DNA of 64,000 bases. Origin: Perilla frutescens (Eukaryota > Streptophyta > Magnoliopsida > Lamiales > Lamiaceae). The stretch lies in contig BRKX01000007.1 of assembly GCA_026008535.1 (NCBI GenBank), forward strand, positions 60,005,001-60,069,000. The letters run 5' to 3'. The notes under the pieces are model-generated. The model did no database searches and had not been told where the DNA came from. It saw only the letters and a list, made by a program, of their open reading frames with translations. Position 1 is the first letter of the stretch. Every line of letters starts with the position of its first letter. This document shows, in pieces, positions 1 to 10,592 of this stretch. The translations under genes were made by a program, and so were the position numbers.

Positions 1-122
1 CCATTTGGGAAAGATAGTTTCAACTGGTTCCACTATGGTAACGTCATCAGTTACCCTTTCATCAGTAGGTTTGGCATCTTCATCAGTTCTTCCCCCTATT
101 TCAGTTGTGGGGTTTATGGTCT

Positions 123-427
123 CAGCACGATTTGTGTCTTCATTGACCATATTGTTCTCAACTGGTTTAGTACCAGTTTCATTGCCTTCTTCTAGTGAAA
201 CTTCAAGCCGCTCTGGAACAATGTGATCCACATAGTCCTGCGAGTTCTCAGTTTCACTAGGTAGTACTTGAACTGATGTGTCTATTGTTTCTTTGTTCCT
301 ATACTCATTAGCAAATTCATCAAATACCACATGACATGTTATTTCCATAACAAGAGTTTATTTGTTGAACACTCTGTAAGCTTGTGCATGAGGTGAATTA
401 TACCCAAGGAATATTTCTTGGGTATAT
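123..427 (-). repeat. Inverted-repeat arm 1 (copia integrase-RT connector)
   Basis: The reverse complement of this stretch matches 1355-1657 with about seven mismatches in 300 bases by eye. On the minus strand it is an open, uninterrupted frame with the motif DEFANEYRNKETIDTS. It continues past the duplicated part toward position 1 (…EPVETIFPKW), so this arm is attached to the true downstream part of pol. The arm ends in a near-perfect 28-bp palindrome at 399-426 with an AATATT centre. Confidence 0.9.
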
Positions 428-1575
428 TGGCTACTCTATTGACTTCACTAAAGACTCCTGCAGCATAAGAGACAAGTCAACTGGAGTAATTCTTCTCACT
501 GGCATAAGAAGAGACAACATGTACATTGTTAACTGGTCAACCGGCTACTCAGAAGCTTGCTTTCTTTCAAAGGGATCAACTGAAGCAAGCTGGCTATGGC
601 GTCGACGACTAAACCACCTCAACTTCAAAACAATCAACTACCTAGCCAAGAAAGAGCTAGTTGAGGGGCTTCCTAAGGAAATATATAAGAAAGCAGGTGC
701 ATGTGGACCATGCCAAAAAGGGAAGCAAGTGAAGTCATCCTTCAAGAATAGGAGTCATCCACCAGGCACAACTGATTGCCTCCAACTGCTACATATGGAT
801 CTGTTTGGTCCAGTCAGACCATAGACACCAAAAGGCAAAAGATTCACTCTTATAGTAGTGGATGATTTCTCTAGATATACGTGGGTGAAATTCTTGAAAA
901 GCAAAGATGAAACTTACGACAAGCTAACGGCGTTGATCAAAAGGCTACAAACTGAAAAAGAAAGATCAGTTCAAAGGATTCACTCCAACAATGGAACTGA
1001 ATTTGTGAATCAACAAATGATCAGGTTTCTCAACCAACTTGGAATCACTCATGAACACTCAGCTGCAAAAACTCCACAACAAACGGTGTAGCTGAACGGT
1101 GAAACTGAATGCTTAAAGAAGCAGCTCGAGCAATGATAACTGATGCCAACATAGCTGAAGGATATTGGGCTGAAGCAGTCAACACAGCATGCCACACTCA
1201 AAATCGAAGTGCAATAGTCGCCGCATATGACAAAACACCCTATGAGCTATATAAGGGTCGTAAGCCTTCCATCTCATATTTTAAAGTATTTGGCTGTAAA
1301 TGTTATATTCACAAAAATGGCAAGACTCAACTAAAAGCTTTCAGTGTAAAGCTGATGAGGGAATATTCCTTGGGTATAATTCACCTCATGCACAAGCTTA
1401 CAGAGTGTTCAACAAACGAACTCTTGTTGTGGAAATAACATGTCATGTGGTATTTGATGAATTTGCTAATGAGTACAGGAACAAAGAAACAATAGACACA
1501 TCAGTTCAAGTACTACCTAGTGAAACTGAGAACTCGCAGGACTATGTGGATCACATTTTTCCAGAGCGGCTTTAA
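428..1575 (+). pseudogene. Copia GAG-pre-integrase and integrase fragment, inverted inside SV1
   Basis: Reading plus: a GAG-pre-integrase domain (LWRRRLNHLNFKTINYLAKK, then CGPCQKGKQ), an integrase core (LLHMDLFGPVRP with the first Asp, a TAG stop, then VVDDFSRYTWVKF), and IHSNNGTEF, where the family normally has Asp in place of the first Asn. A frameshift and stops near 1090-1110 interrupt the segment holding the third acidic residue. It then reads KEAARAMITDANIAEGYWAE and a connector ending near 1575. In a normal copia element this block would follow the protease on the same strand; here it runs opposite to gag and protease. A nonfunctional remnant. Confidence 0.85.
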
Positions 1576-1657
1576 GTTTCACTAGAAGAAGGTAATGAAA
1601 CTGGTACTAAACCAGTTGAGAACAATATGGTCAATGAAGACACAAATCGTGCTGACT
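1355..1657 (+). repeat. Inverted-repeat arm 2 (copia integrase-RT connector)
   Basis: This is the plus-strand partner of arm 1, contiguous with the integrase fragment upstream. It carries a stop where arm 1 has a sense codon (CTTTAA against CTTGAA near 1570). It ends abruptly at about 1657, where minus-sense protease sequence begins. The junction shares a few bases (GTCA) with the expected continuation of the protease region, which suggests microhomology at the breakpoint. Confidence 0.88.
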
Positions 1658-1660
1658 AAT

Positions 1661-1906
1661 GCTGAGTAGTTTGTGTTTTAGTCCATCCACGTGGGAGACT
1701 CCATTTATTACAACTTTTCCCTTGACCACGAACCCTTCTCTAATAGTTCGACTTTTTGAGTTGTCTCCAAATGTGACAAGTGGATCTTTGACTTTTTTAT
1801 AACCGTCGAGATCTTCTCTGTCTCCGGTCATGTGCTTGGAGCACCCGCTATCTAGATACCAAATGTCTTTGGCTTTCTTCATAGATAGGATGCTCTTATC
1901 CTGCAA
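1661..1906 (-). pseudogene. Copia aspartic protease fragment of SV1
   Basis: The minus-strand frame contains IWYLDSGCSKHMTG, the retropepsin DSG triad of Ty1/copia elements, followed by VKGKVVINGVSHVDGLKHKL. The frame is cut at LSIS, just before the usual QLCD motif, where the rearranged pol segment joins. In the element this protease would process the Gag-Pol polyprotein. About 280 bases to its right (1907-2188) continue the Gag-protease linker, with stops. Confidence 0.85.
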
Positions 1907-2188
1907 AAATAAGAATTAGAATTTAGGGACCCATTTCATATCGGGTCCTTGTTGATATATCAAGCTTTTTGGAATCCAAACTTGCCAAACTTTCAGCTTT
2001 TTATCATTCAGAGATCTAACTGACTTGGATCGCCTGATCAGTTTAGATTTTCTCTCAACTCTTCTATTCTGATTTGAATCAGTTGAGTGATACCTGCGTT
2101 GAGAGTTAGTTGGATAAAATAATTCAACTAAAATTCTTTGGTCTTGAGACCTTTGAGTTCTGTGATCCGACCAGTGCTTTGTATGTTT

Positions 2189-4226
2189 TCAGTTTATTAG
2201 ATTGAACCTTTTTGGTTCATTTCTGGAATCCAGGTACTCATTATAGTGATGGTAGGGTTCAAACAAGTTTCTTTGATCTCTCCTATAGGTGTTCTGATTG
2301 AACTTCTTGGTAGGATAGGCTTGAGATCTAAACTGATTTTTCTTTCTAAAGAGGGCTGATCTATCAGTTTGCCTTGGGGGCATTCTTTGTTGAGCTGGTG
2401 GTCTTTGTTGAACTGGAGGCTTTGAACGAGTGAATTGATTTGATTGAACTGATGGTCTTGGTTGGAAGTTGGGCTTCAGTTGGCCTGGTGTTTTTGTTTA
2501 GTAGAACTGACCAAATTGTCTAGGTTGAGTTTGAGGATTTTTCAATATTCCTTTGCCTTTGGTTGGCTCAGCTAGCTGATCATGAAATCCAGTGAATCCT
2601 TTTAGGATTCCTTTATCACTGGGTTGAGCAATTACTTTTCCTTTCTCTAAGGCGGTGAACTTGCTATATCCTAGCCCTGAGCTGCTAGTTCCAGTTCTTT
2701 GATGATTTAATATCTCATCTAGAGTTTGAGATCCCTTTTTGAATTTCAGAGTTACTTTTTCTCTCTCATGGATCTCTTGCTTGAGTTTTTGATTTTCAAC
2801 TTCTAGATCAGTAGTTCTCAATTTCAATTTTTCAAATTCTATAAACTGAGACTCAAGATAAATCAATCTTTCATGATCAATGCTCAGTTTTCTAACTTTA
2901 TTTCTCAGTTCATCATTTTCAACTTTCAGTTCAACATGTAAGCAAGATATTGAAGTTAATTGATCTTCTAGCATCATAAGTTTCATATCAAGTTCTTTGC
3001 TAGAAACAGTTGCTTCATTAATATGATAGAAGGAGGTTTGAGAATCAGCTGTACTAACCTCTTCATCATTGTCAGCCATGAGGCAAAATAGTGCTTTATC
3101 ATCTGAGCTGTAGCCGTCAGAATCAATTCCAGATGGATAGTCTGAATCGTCTAGCATGGCATTCTCATAATTTGTAACCATTGCTTTCCTTTTGAAGAAG
3201 CTTCTCCTCACTTTGGCTTTCTTATCTTCAGGGAGTTCTGGACATTCATATATGTAATGTCCTTTTTTTATGGCAGTGAAAACACTCTCCTTGATTTCGG
3301 TTGCCACCCCTGAATGGTTCAGCTGACCGTTCAGCTGGTTGTTGAGTTCTCTCATCTTTTGGGATTGCATCAGCTTGAGGTGGAACTGATTGTTTATCCC
3401 GAACTCTCTTCAACTTCTCTAGCAACCTGATAACTGATTGGATTTGATCATTGATGTCTTCAGTTAGATTCTCCTTCTTTTCAGGTGTTTCTCTTTTTCG
3501 TTCAGATAAAGATCCGCCTTGATTTTCTCTGGCTGGTGAGCTCCTAGGTCGGAAGTTGTTCCTTCCTTGAGTGTCTCTAAACCGGTTCCTTTCACCATAG
3601 AAAGTTGCATCTTGAGCTGACGAGGTTAATGCTTCCTTCTTTCGGTTTGGACTGTACTCATGAGCTTTGAGAGAGCCAAACAGTTCCCTTGGAGTGATGC
3701 TGTTGAGATTTCTTGATTCTTTTGTAGCTATCACTTTCATGTCCCATTCTTCAGTGAGATTATCCAATATTTTGGAATTCATCTCAGAATTGGGATAACT
3801 TCTCCCGAGGTTGGTCATCTTACTGATGATGCCTAGAAATCTAGTTTCAAGGCTTGAGATGGACTCTTCTGGCTGCATTTTGAAGGATTCATATCTGTCG
3901 ACTGCCAGTTGGAGCTTGTTTTCTTTGATGGCTTTGGACTCTTTGCATAGGTCTGCTAGTAGGTCCCATATTTCCTTGGCAGTTGTGCAGTTCTTTGTGT
4001 CCTTCATTCTGTCTTCATCTAGAGTTTGAAATAGTGCAGCTTGAGCGACAAACTCTCGATTCTTTAACTTCTTCTCTTCACTGGTGAGAAGATTAGTTGG
4101 CTTTAGAATCCTTACCGGTTGATTGATATCAACTATGTGAGCATCATTGTCCATCATGATGATGATTGGACCATCTTCAATGACTTCCCACATATTCTCA
4201 TGAATTGAGTAGAGATACGCCTTCAT
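2189..4226 (-). pseudogene. Gag of SV1 (UBN2-type, coiled-coil tail)
   Basis: The frame starts at 4226 and shows a UBN2-type copia gag: AKEIWDLLADLCKES, SFKMQPEESISSLETRF and ITPRELFGSLKAHE. A CX2CX4HX4C zinc knuckle begins as CFHCHKK, but its second half is in another frame. The break coincides with a run of seven A in sense (3263-3269), so a one-base slip is likely. The second frame (3370-2498) has an acidic stretch, a Leu/Glu-rich coiled coil (about residues 125-215) and the motif SSSGLGYS seen in Sirevirus Gag. A third short frame (2383-2189) is a basic linker toward protease. In life it would form the virus-like particle. Confidence 0.87.
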
Positions 4227-4360
4227 TCTCCTGCTCTAGTTATCATAATTCTCAACTGAAAACAAAGGTAGCTTATGGTTTCCCATAGCTGGAATGTTAG
4301 CACAGATAAGTAGATCTGATTCAGTTGATCTGCAGAAACGGCTGATCCTTAGAATCAACC

Positions 4361-4372
4361 GCTCTGATACCA
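4361..4372 (-). other. Primer binding site of SV1
   Basis: On the minus strand the sequence is TGGTATCAGAGC, the classic initiator-tRNA-Met primer site of plant copia elements. It lies two bases inside the LTR end (CCAACA, then AG, then the site). It fixes the inner LTR boundary at 4375. Confidence 0.93.
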
Positions 4373-5122
4373 CTTGTTGGTCTAGGACGAGTTGATGTCA
4401 GTTTAGAGGGGGGTGAATAAACTGATTGAAAACTTTTTACTTTAAATGCGGAATAATAGGGCCCTTTGACTCGCTTAGAGAAACTTATCTATGCATAAAC
4501 TGGTTGATCAGTTATGACTGCTTGGTGCAGATTGTGTGAACTTGTGTACAGTTTAAAGATATGCAATAGTCAAAACAATACAGCACAGAAGTGATTTATA
4601 GAGGTTCGAAGTCTCAAACTTCTACGTCATCTCTTCCTTCCGTAGAAGGGCAACTTCACTATATAACTTGAGTTTCTTTACAAATTACACAATGAAGGAT
4701 AGTTGGCTGAACCTGGTAACTACTCGCTACCTCAGCAGGTCGACGGCTCACACTTGAAGTCCCTAACTGCTCGCTAGGAAGGTAGGTGCTATTGTCGTCT
4801 TTACAAGGTTTTAGATCTCTTTCGATCTTCAAGAGGTTAGTCTTGAATAGGGGGTATCAACTGATCTACTCCTTCAATTGAGCTGAGTAGTTGATCGTTG
4901 TATAGCTGAAACTGAGAAGGCTGCCCTAGTTGAATCGTCAACAGCTGGCTGAATATCTTGACTCTTTGAATTCTTCTTCTCAGTTGGACTCTCGTAGTTT
5001 TTATCAAATGCTGAACTTGAGCTAATTGGGAGGGAGAAATTAAAGCTCTTGCTTGAATATTTCAAGAATGTATATGCGAAAGTTGTGGAGGTAAAGAGTA
5101 TTTAAAACTTTGATTCACTTGT

Positions 5123-5130
5123 CTTTTATA
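5123..5130 (-). promoter_or_regulatory. Putative TATA box of the SV1 LTR
   Basis: TATAAAAG on the minus strand, in a GC-richer setting, about 750 bases from the inner LTR end. The long leader implied is plausible for a long Sirevirus LTR, but no transcript evidence is available. Confidence 0.5.
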
Positions 5131-5413
5131 GAGGAGTGATTTTACGACCGTTGAGTTTCATTGATCGGTGGCTCTGTTGGCTCATCAATGGCAGATGGTC
5201 TTTATTGATCGCTGGAGCTTTTGGTTGAAGTAGCCGTTACTTTGCCAATCGATCTTCATTGGATATTTAATTCCAGGATCTTCGTTGAAGCATTTATTCT
5301 AAGATTCGCCGGTTTGAGCAATTACTCCAGAGTTCTCTGGCTTCAATTTTTCTAGCAGTTTTGAGTTCCAGTTAGCAGTTCTGAACTTGTCTGTTCAGTT
5401 CGGCCATTACTCC

Positions 5414-5620
5414 AGTTGGTAGTTTTGAGCTTGTCGTTGCTTCAGTTGGCAGTTTTGAGCTTGTCAGCTCAGTTTGGCCATTGCTCGAGTTGGCAGTTTT
5501 AAGCTTGTCAGCTTAGTTTGGCCGTTGCTTCAGTTGGCAGTTTTGAGCTTGTCAGCTCATTTTGGCCATTGCTCCAATTGTCAGTTGTGAGCTTTGTTTC
5601 TCCAGTTCGACTGATCCCAA
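5414..5620 (-). repeat. 44-bp tandem repeats within the SV1 LTR
   Basis: The word AGTTGGCAGTTTTGAGCTTG recurs at 5444, 5488 and 5532 with a 44-base period. A degraded unit follows at 5576 and a shortened one precedes at 5414. The array lies upstream of the TATA box in element sense, the usual place for LTR enhancer repeats. Confidence 0.85.
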
Positions 5621-6088
5621 GTTCTTGGCTAGCTTGTCAGCTTGACTGATTTCTCTTGAGCTTTCTTGTCAGCTTGACTAATCATAAGCTGGCTGACTTC
5701 AGTTCTGGCCTTTAGCTGATCTGTCTTGTTTACTTCAGTTTGGCCATCAGTTGGATACTTCCAGTCTTTAGTTTAAACTGATCTCTTATCAGTTCCTTCA
5801 GTCTTAGTCGACTTTTTTCTCCCTCAGCTCAGCTGACTTAGTTGTCAGTTTGTTTCGACTGGTTTGACTTTTGACTCCTTAGTTGAGTTGAATTCTGACT
5901 AGATGACGTATCCTTCAGCTTGCAGAGTATACTCCAGATTGGTTGACTTGGCTTTACTTGATTTCCTTTTTGATGCTCTGGATTAATCAGCTCAGATCTA
6001 CAACTTGAATTTTAGTTAGTTTTTTATAGATAGTTTTGACATGTCATCAAAACCTTTTCTAGAGGTTCCTTGATAGTTTTTCCTAACA

Positions 6089-6925
6089 TAGGCCTTCATG
6101 ATCCCGATGTCTACCTAGATTGGGAACGTAAGGTAGAGAAGATTTTCGCATACTATGACTTTAAAGAAACCAAAAAGGTGCAATTAGCATGTTTGGAGTT
6201 TAGAGGCTACGCAGCCACTTGGTGGGAAATGCAGCAGGAGAGAAGACGCAGAAATCGAAATCCACCTATTGACAATTGGAAAGAGATGAAAGGATTCTTG
6301 AGTGGACGTTTCATTCCAGTCCATTATGAGAGAGAACTTGAGAAGAAGCTCAACCGGATCAAACAAGGCACCCGTTCGATGGAAGAGTACCATAAAGAGG
6401 TAGGGACTGCCTTTAATCGAGTCGAGAAAGAGGAGACCTTAAATGCTACCATCATTTGGTACATTGAAGGAATGAATCCCGATATTGCGTGTGAAGTCGA
6501 GCTCAAAGACTTTACCAGTATAGAGAAGATGGTGAAGTACGCATTGATTGTGGAAAAGTAGCTTCGAGAAGGCCGCCTTCGATCTCATCAGACTTTAGCC
6601 CCTACTCGACACCCTTGGAAGAAAGGTACATATTCCACATCACCTTCTACCCCTTCTAATGAGTCCACACGACCCCAAGGTCAATCCGGACCACCTGAAC
6701 GGCGTTTCGACTGTTCTACACCACAGTCCAGCCTTAGACCCGAGTCTACACTGGCACCGCCCACAAGGCCCCCATTCCAACGGCCCAATTAGTCCAACAC
6801 AATGCTGAATTCAGCCCCTAGTCGAGCTCGTGACATCCAGTGTCACAAATGCCAAGGTTGGGGTCATTTTCAGAATCAGTGCCCAAACCGACATGTTCTG
6901 TTCCTCAATGAATAGAATGGACTTG
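6089..6925 (+). pseudogene. Gag of CRM-A (retrotransposon gag domain, zinc knuckle)
   Basis: It begins inside the gag domain: DPDVYLDWERKVEKIFAYYD, WWEMQQERRRRN, FIPVHYERELEKKLNRIKQG. A TAG replaces a Gln codon at 6559. Downstream, in a broken Ser/Pro-rich linker, an intact CX2CX4HX4C knuckle (CHKCQGWGHFQNQC) lies at about 6840-6881. The N-terminal part is missing because of the SV1 insertion. It would encode the capsid and nucleocapsid. Confidence 0.87.
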
Positions 6926-7703
6926 AATCAGCCAGTGAAGATAAAGAGGAGCCCCAGGCTGCCGCCCCAGATGCAGTCGACATCTCTGAAGTCGAGCAAT
7001 CTAGTTTCAATCCGCAGTCTGAACATCAATCGTGAAGATGAAGAGCAATCTCAGCGTGAAAACATCTTTTACACTCGAGTTGCCATCAAAGATCAGACTT
7101 GTGCGATGATTATAGATAGTGGGAGCGTGATCAATACAATCAGTCAGTACACTGTCGATAAGCTAGCTCTCACCACAACAAAGCATCCGAAACCCTACAA
7201 GCTGCAATGGCTCACATACCGCGGCTTCATTCGTGTGACAGGTCAAGTACACGTTTCTTTTACTAAAGATCATTATTCTGACACTGTTTTGTGTGATGTC
7301 ATTCCCATGAAGGCAGCCCACATATTTTTAGGAAGGCCGTGACAGTTTGATAGACAAGCAGTTCATGATGGATTGGTGAACACCTACTCGATTACTCGAG
7401 ATGGTCGAACCACCGTGTTGAAGCCATTAACTCCTAAAGCTGTTGTAGAGGATCAAAAAAGGATGCAAGAGAGATTTAAACATGAATGAGCAAAGACAGC
7501 CGCAGCCGCCGCCCGAACCAATTCGGCCGCCACCTCACCACCGTGCCCTACCACTTCTTCGACCAATACAGCCCCTAAGATGCTTTCCAATGATTCCTTG
7601 GTTCATGGAAAGGCATCCGGATGAACCCTAAATAAAGAGAAGAATCGGTCCCTGTTCATCTCAGTTAAAGGCGTAGAAAAAACACTAAAAGTAGGTTTAC
7701 CTT
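6926..7703 (+). pseudogene. Protease region of CRM-A
   Basis: The frame carries AMIIDSGSVINTISQYTVDK, with the DSG catalytic motif of a retropepsin at about 7107. It is followed by YSDTVLCDVIPMKAAHIFLG, the conserved end of gypsy protease. A TGA replaces the Trp codon of the usual GRPWQFD at 7340. From about 7350 to 7700 a Pro/Ala/Ser-rich linker with several stops joins protease to RT. Confidence 0.83.
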
Positions 7704-9075
7704 TTGTACTTTTATCTTATAAGGATAGAGGACAGTGCTACTAATGGTGTTTCTTTTCCTTATGATGTGCAACCACTTATGGAGGAGTTCGCGGATGTGT
7801 TTCCGGAAGAGATTCCAAGTGGATTATCTCCAGTTCGTGGGATCGAGCACCAGATCGACTTCGTGCCAGACGCCATCTTACCCAACAGACCGGCGTACCA
7901 TACCTCGCCTGAGGAGATGAAGGAGATCGATCGTCAAGTGAAGGAGTTGTTGAAGAAGAAGCAAATTCGAGAGTCGATGAGCCCTTGTGCAGTTCTCGTC
8001 ATCCTAGTGCCAAAGAAGAACAAGGAATGGACGATGTGCATGAATTGCCGCGCCATCAACAAAATCACGATTCTAATGAATTGAGTGGTTCTAATGTGTT
8101 TTCTAAGATAGATTTAATATCTGGTTATTTTCAAGTTAGAATGCATGAAGGGGATGGATAGAAAACCGTATTTAAAACAAAGCATGGTTTATATGAGTCG
8201 TTAGTTATGCCTTTTGGTCTCACTAATGCACCGAGCACTTTCATGAGATTGATGAATCATGTTTTACGTGATGTGATTGGAAAATTCATGGTTGTATACT
8301 TTGATGATATTCTGATTTACAGTCACAGTGCACAGGCGCACATAGAACACCTTAGGCGTGTATTCTGCTTATTGCGTGATGCAAAGTTGTATGGAAACTT
8401 GTCTAAGTGTTCGTTTTGCATGGATGAAGTCGTTTTTCTAGGCTTTGTCATCAGTTCACGAGGTATTGAGGTTGACCGTTCCAAAATTAAGGCGATTGAG
8501 GAATGGCCAACACTAAAGAATGCCTCTGAGGTTCGATCCTTCCATGGATTAGCTGGGTTTTACCGTCGTTTTGTACGGGATTTCTCCAATATAACCGCCC
8601 CTCTTACTGAGCTAAGTAAGAAGGATCGAAAATTTGAGTGGGGTAAGCAACAAGAGCATACTTTTAATATTTTGAAATCATTGTTGTGTTCTGCTCCTGT
8701 TCTTTATTTACCTGACTTTAATAAAACTTTTGAGATCGAATGTGATGCTTCGGGCATAGGTATTGGTGCAGTTTTGATGCAAGATCGTCGTCCCATTGCA
8801 TACTTTAGTGAGAAGCTGAATGGTGCCTCTCTTAGGTACTCCACGTACGATAAAGAGCTCTACGCTTTGAAGCGTGCGTTGGACACATGGTAACACTATC
8901 TTTGGCCTAAGGAGTTCATCATCCACACGGATCATGAAAGCTCGAAGCACTTGAAAGGGTAAAATAATCTGAACAAGAGACATGCGAGATGGGTCGAGTT
9001 CATCGAGTCCTTTCCGTATGTTATCAAGTACAAGAAAGATGAGGATAATGTGGTCGCCGATGCCCTGTCTAGAAG
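7704..9075 (+). pseudogene. Reverse transcriptase and RNase H of CRM-A
   Basis: The fingers are recognisable (FADVFPEEIPSGLSPVRGIE, then MCMNCRAINKI). The region after RAINKI is shortened and shifted relative to CRM-C, with loss of the YRFSIPRLDDML block near 8070. The palm then reads FSKIDLISGYFQV and, in a second open frame (8207-8893), VVYFDDILIYSHS with the catalytic YxDD. RNase H follows: FEIECDASGIGIGAVLMQ, YSTYDKELYALKRA and IHTDHE with its three acidic residues. Stops at about 8159, 8891 and 8960 break the frame. Confidence 0.88.
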
Positions 9076-10592
9076 GTACGCTCTTTTGAACTTAATGCAT
9101 GCCAAGATGCTAGGTTTTGAGTCCATTAAGTCATTGTACATGCATGATGAGTATTTCAGCCCCATATTTGCGTCGTATAGTGCCAAACCTAGGTCTTTAG
9201 ATGGTTTTTATGTGCATGATGGTTTTCTGTTCAAAGAGTCGAAGTTGTGCATCCCGGATTGTTCTATGCGTGAGCTATTAGTATTAGAATCGCACGCATG
9301 GGGTTTAATGGGTCACTTTTGTGTGTATAAGACATTAAACTTGCTGCATGAACACTTCTTTGGCCGCATATGCGTAAGGATGTAGAGAATGTGTGTAGTC
9401 GTTGCATTACTTGTCGTCAAGCTAAATCCACTTCACACCCATTTGGACTTTACATGCTATTACCCGCCCCTATAGCCTCTTAGATTGATATTTCGATGGA
9501 TTTCATCTTAGGATTGCCTAGGTCTAGGTCGGGTAAAGATTCAGTCTTTGTTGTAGTTGATCGGTTCTCCAAAATGGCTCATTTTATTGCATGTAGGAAA
9601 ACTGATGGTGCTGTTTATATTGCCAACTTGTTCTTTGTTCATGTTGTTCATTTGCATGGAATTCCTTGTACTATTGTTAGTGATAGGGATTCTAAGTTTT
9701 TAGGACATTTCTGGCGTGTTTTGTGGGGAAAATTACGTACTAAGTTATTGTTTTCTACTGCATGTCATCCACAAACCGACGGTTAAACTTAGGTTGTGAA
9801 TTGTACATTAGGAGCTTTACTTAGGTCTCTAATTAAGAATAATTTGAAGTTATGGGAAGAGTGTTTACCATATGCTGAATTTAATTATAATTGTGTAGTT
9901 CATTCTTCTACTAACATGTCTCCATTTGAGGTAGTTTATGGATTTAATCCACTAACTCCTACTGATTTGCTTCATTTACCCGTTGAGCATCTAATGAGTG
10001 TTAAAGGTATGAAGAGAGCTGATTTTTTCGAGAGATGCATGAGAAAGTACATGCTCGGATTGAGCACCAAGGCTCAAGAATCACCGCCGCACACAACACG
10101 AGGCGCAAACGTGTAATCTTTCATCCTAGAGATCGTGTTTGGGTTCATTTGAGTCCTGGCCGTTTTCCGAATATGAGGAAGTCTAAGTTGTTGCCCCGTG
10201 GAGATGGTCCCTTTACCATTTTGAGCTGTGTTAATGACAATGCATACTGCATTGATCTCCCAGGTGAGTACAATTGTTCTTTCACTTTTAATGTTGCTGA
10301 TTTGTCTCATTTTCTTGCAGATGAATTCGACCATGATGAGGATCCAAATTTGAGGATGAATTCTCTTCAGCAGGGGGGGAATGATGATAACATCCATAGC
10401 AATAAAGATCTAAACCCGGAGTTGCAATTCAAAGGACCCGTCACTTGACTAAGAGCTAAGAAGTTACAAGACTACTTGCAAGTAACAATCCGCAAGAAGC
10501 TCGAAGAAGAAGATGACGTGCAAGGTAGCTCAAAGTTAATGAACTTGTTGATGTTGGAAGATGGAGATCAAGACATGGAGTACAAGGCATGA
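9076..10592 (+). pseudogene. Integrase of CRM-A, ending inside the LTR
   Basis: A zinc-binding N-terminus (ESHAWGLMGHFCVYKTLNLL and CSRCITC) is followed by the core: SMDFILGLPRSRSGKDSVFV (first Asp), TIVSDRDSKFLGHFW (second Asp), then CHPQTDG. The third acidic residue falls in TEVVNRT of the family. Here TAA and TAG stops (9784-9795) replace the adjacent Gln and the catalytic Glu itself. The C-terminal GPY/F-type module reads LPRGDGPFTILSCVNDNAYC. The frame crosses the LTR boundary (10382) and continues with one stop to about 10592. Confidence 0.87.

Larger units (their letters stand above)
1..6088 (-). mobile_element. SV1: Sirevirus-like Ty1/copia element, 3' part outside window, pol rearranged
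   Basis: On the minus strand the order is LTR (6088-4375), primer binding site, gag (4226-2189) and protease (1906-1661). Collinearity breaks at about 1660, where a pol segment runs in the opposite direction. From about 427 down to 1 minus-sense pol resumes with the integrase-RT connecting region. The long gag with a coiled-coil tail and a GLGY motif, the 1.7 kb LTR and the copia protease DSGC motif fit the Sirevirus lineage. RT, RNase H and the 3' LTR lie outside the window. The LTR abuts gypsy gag sequence at 6089, so this element probably inserted into CRM-A; the matching target-site copy would be left of position 1 and cannot be checked. It is disabled by stops, a homopolymer frameshift in gag and the pol rearrangement. 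Confidence 0.88.
4375..6088 (-). repeat. 5' LTR of SV1 (about 1.7 kb)
   Basis: The minus-strand LTR begins TGTTAGGAAAAAC at 6088 and ends CCAACA at 4375. It is rich in the words CAGTTG and ACTGA, carries a 44-bp tandem repeat in its U3 half, a TATA box at 5123-5130, and an 8-bp palindrome GACATGTC 43-50 bases inside the LTR start. Only one LTR is in the window, so insertion age cannot be estimated. Confidence 0.9.

Noticed and set aside
5..226. 73-codon plus-strand ORF at the window start
   Set aside because: It is the complement of the minus-strand copia connector, which reads through to position 1 with a sensible acidic sequence; the plus frame has no known domain.
4361..4372. tRNA-like matches at the PBS sites
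   Set aside because: The matches are 12-14 bases, complementary to a tRNA 3' end, with no cloverleaf around them; no tRNA gene was found in the window.
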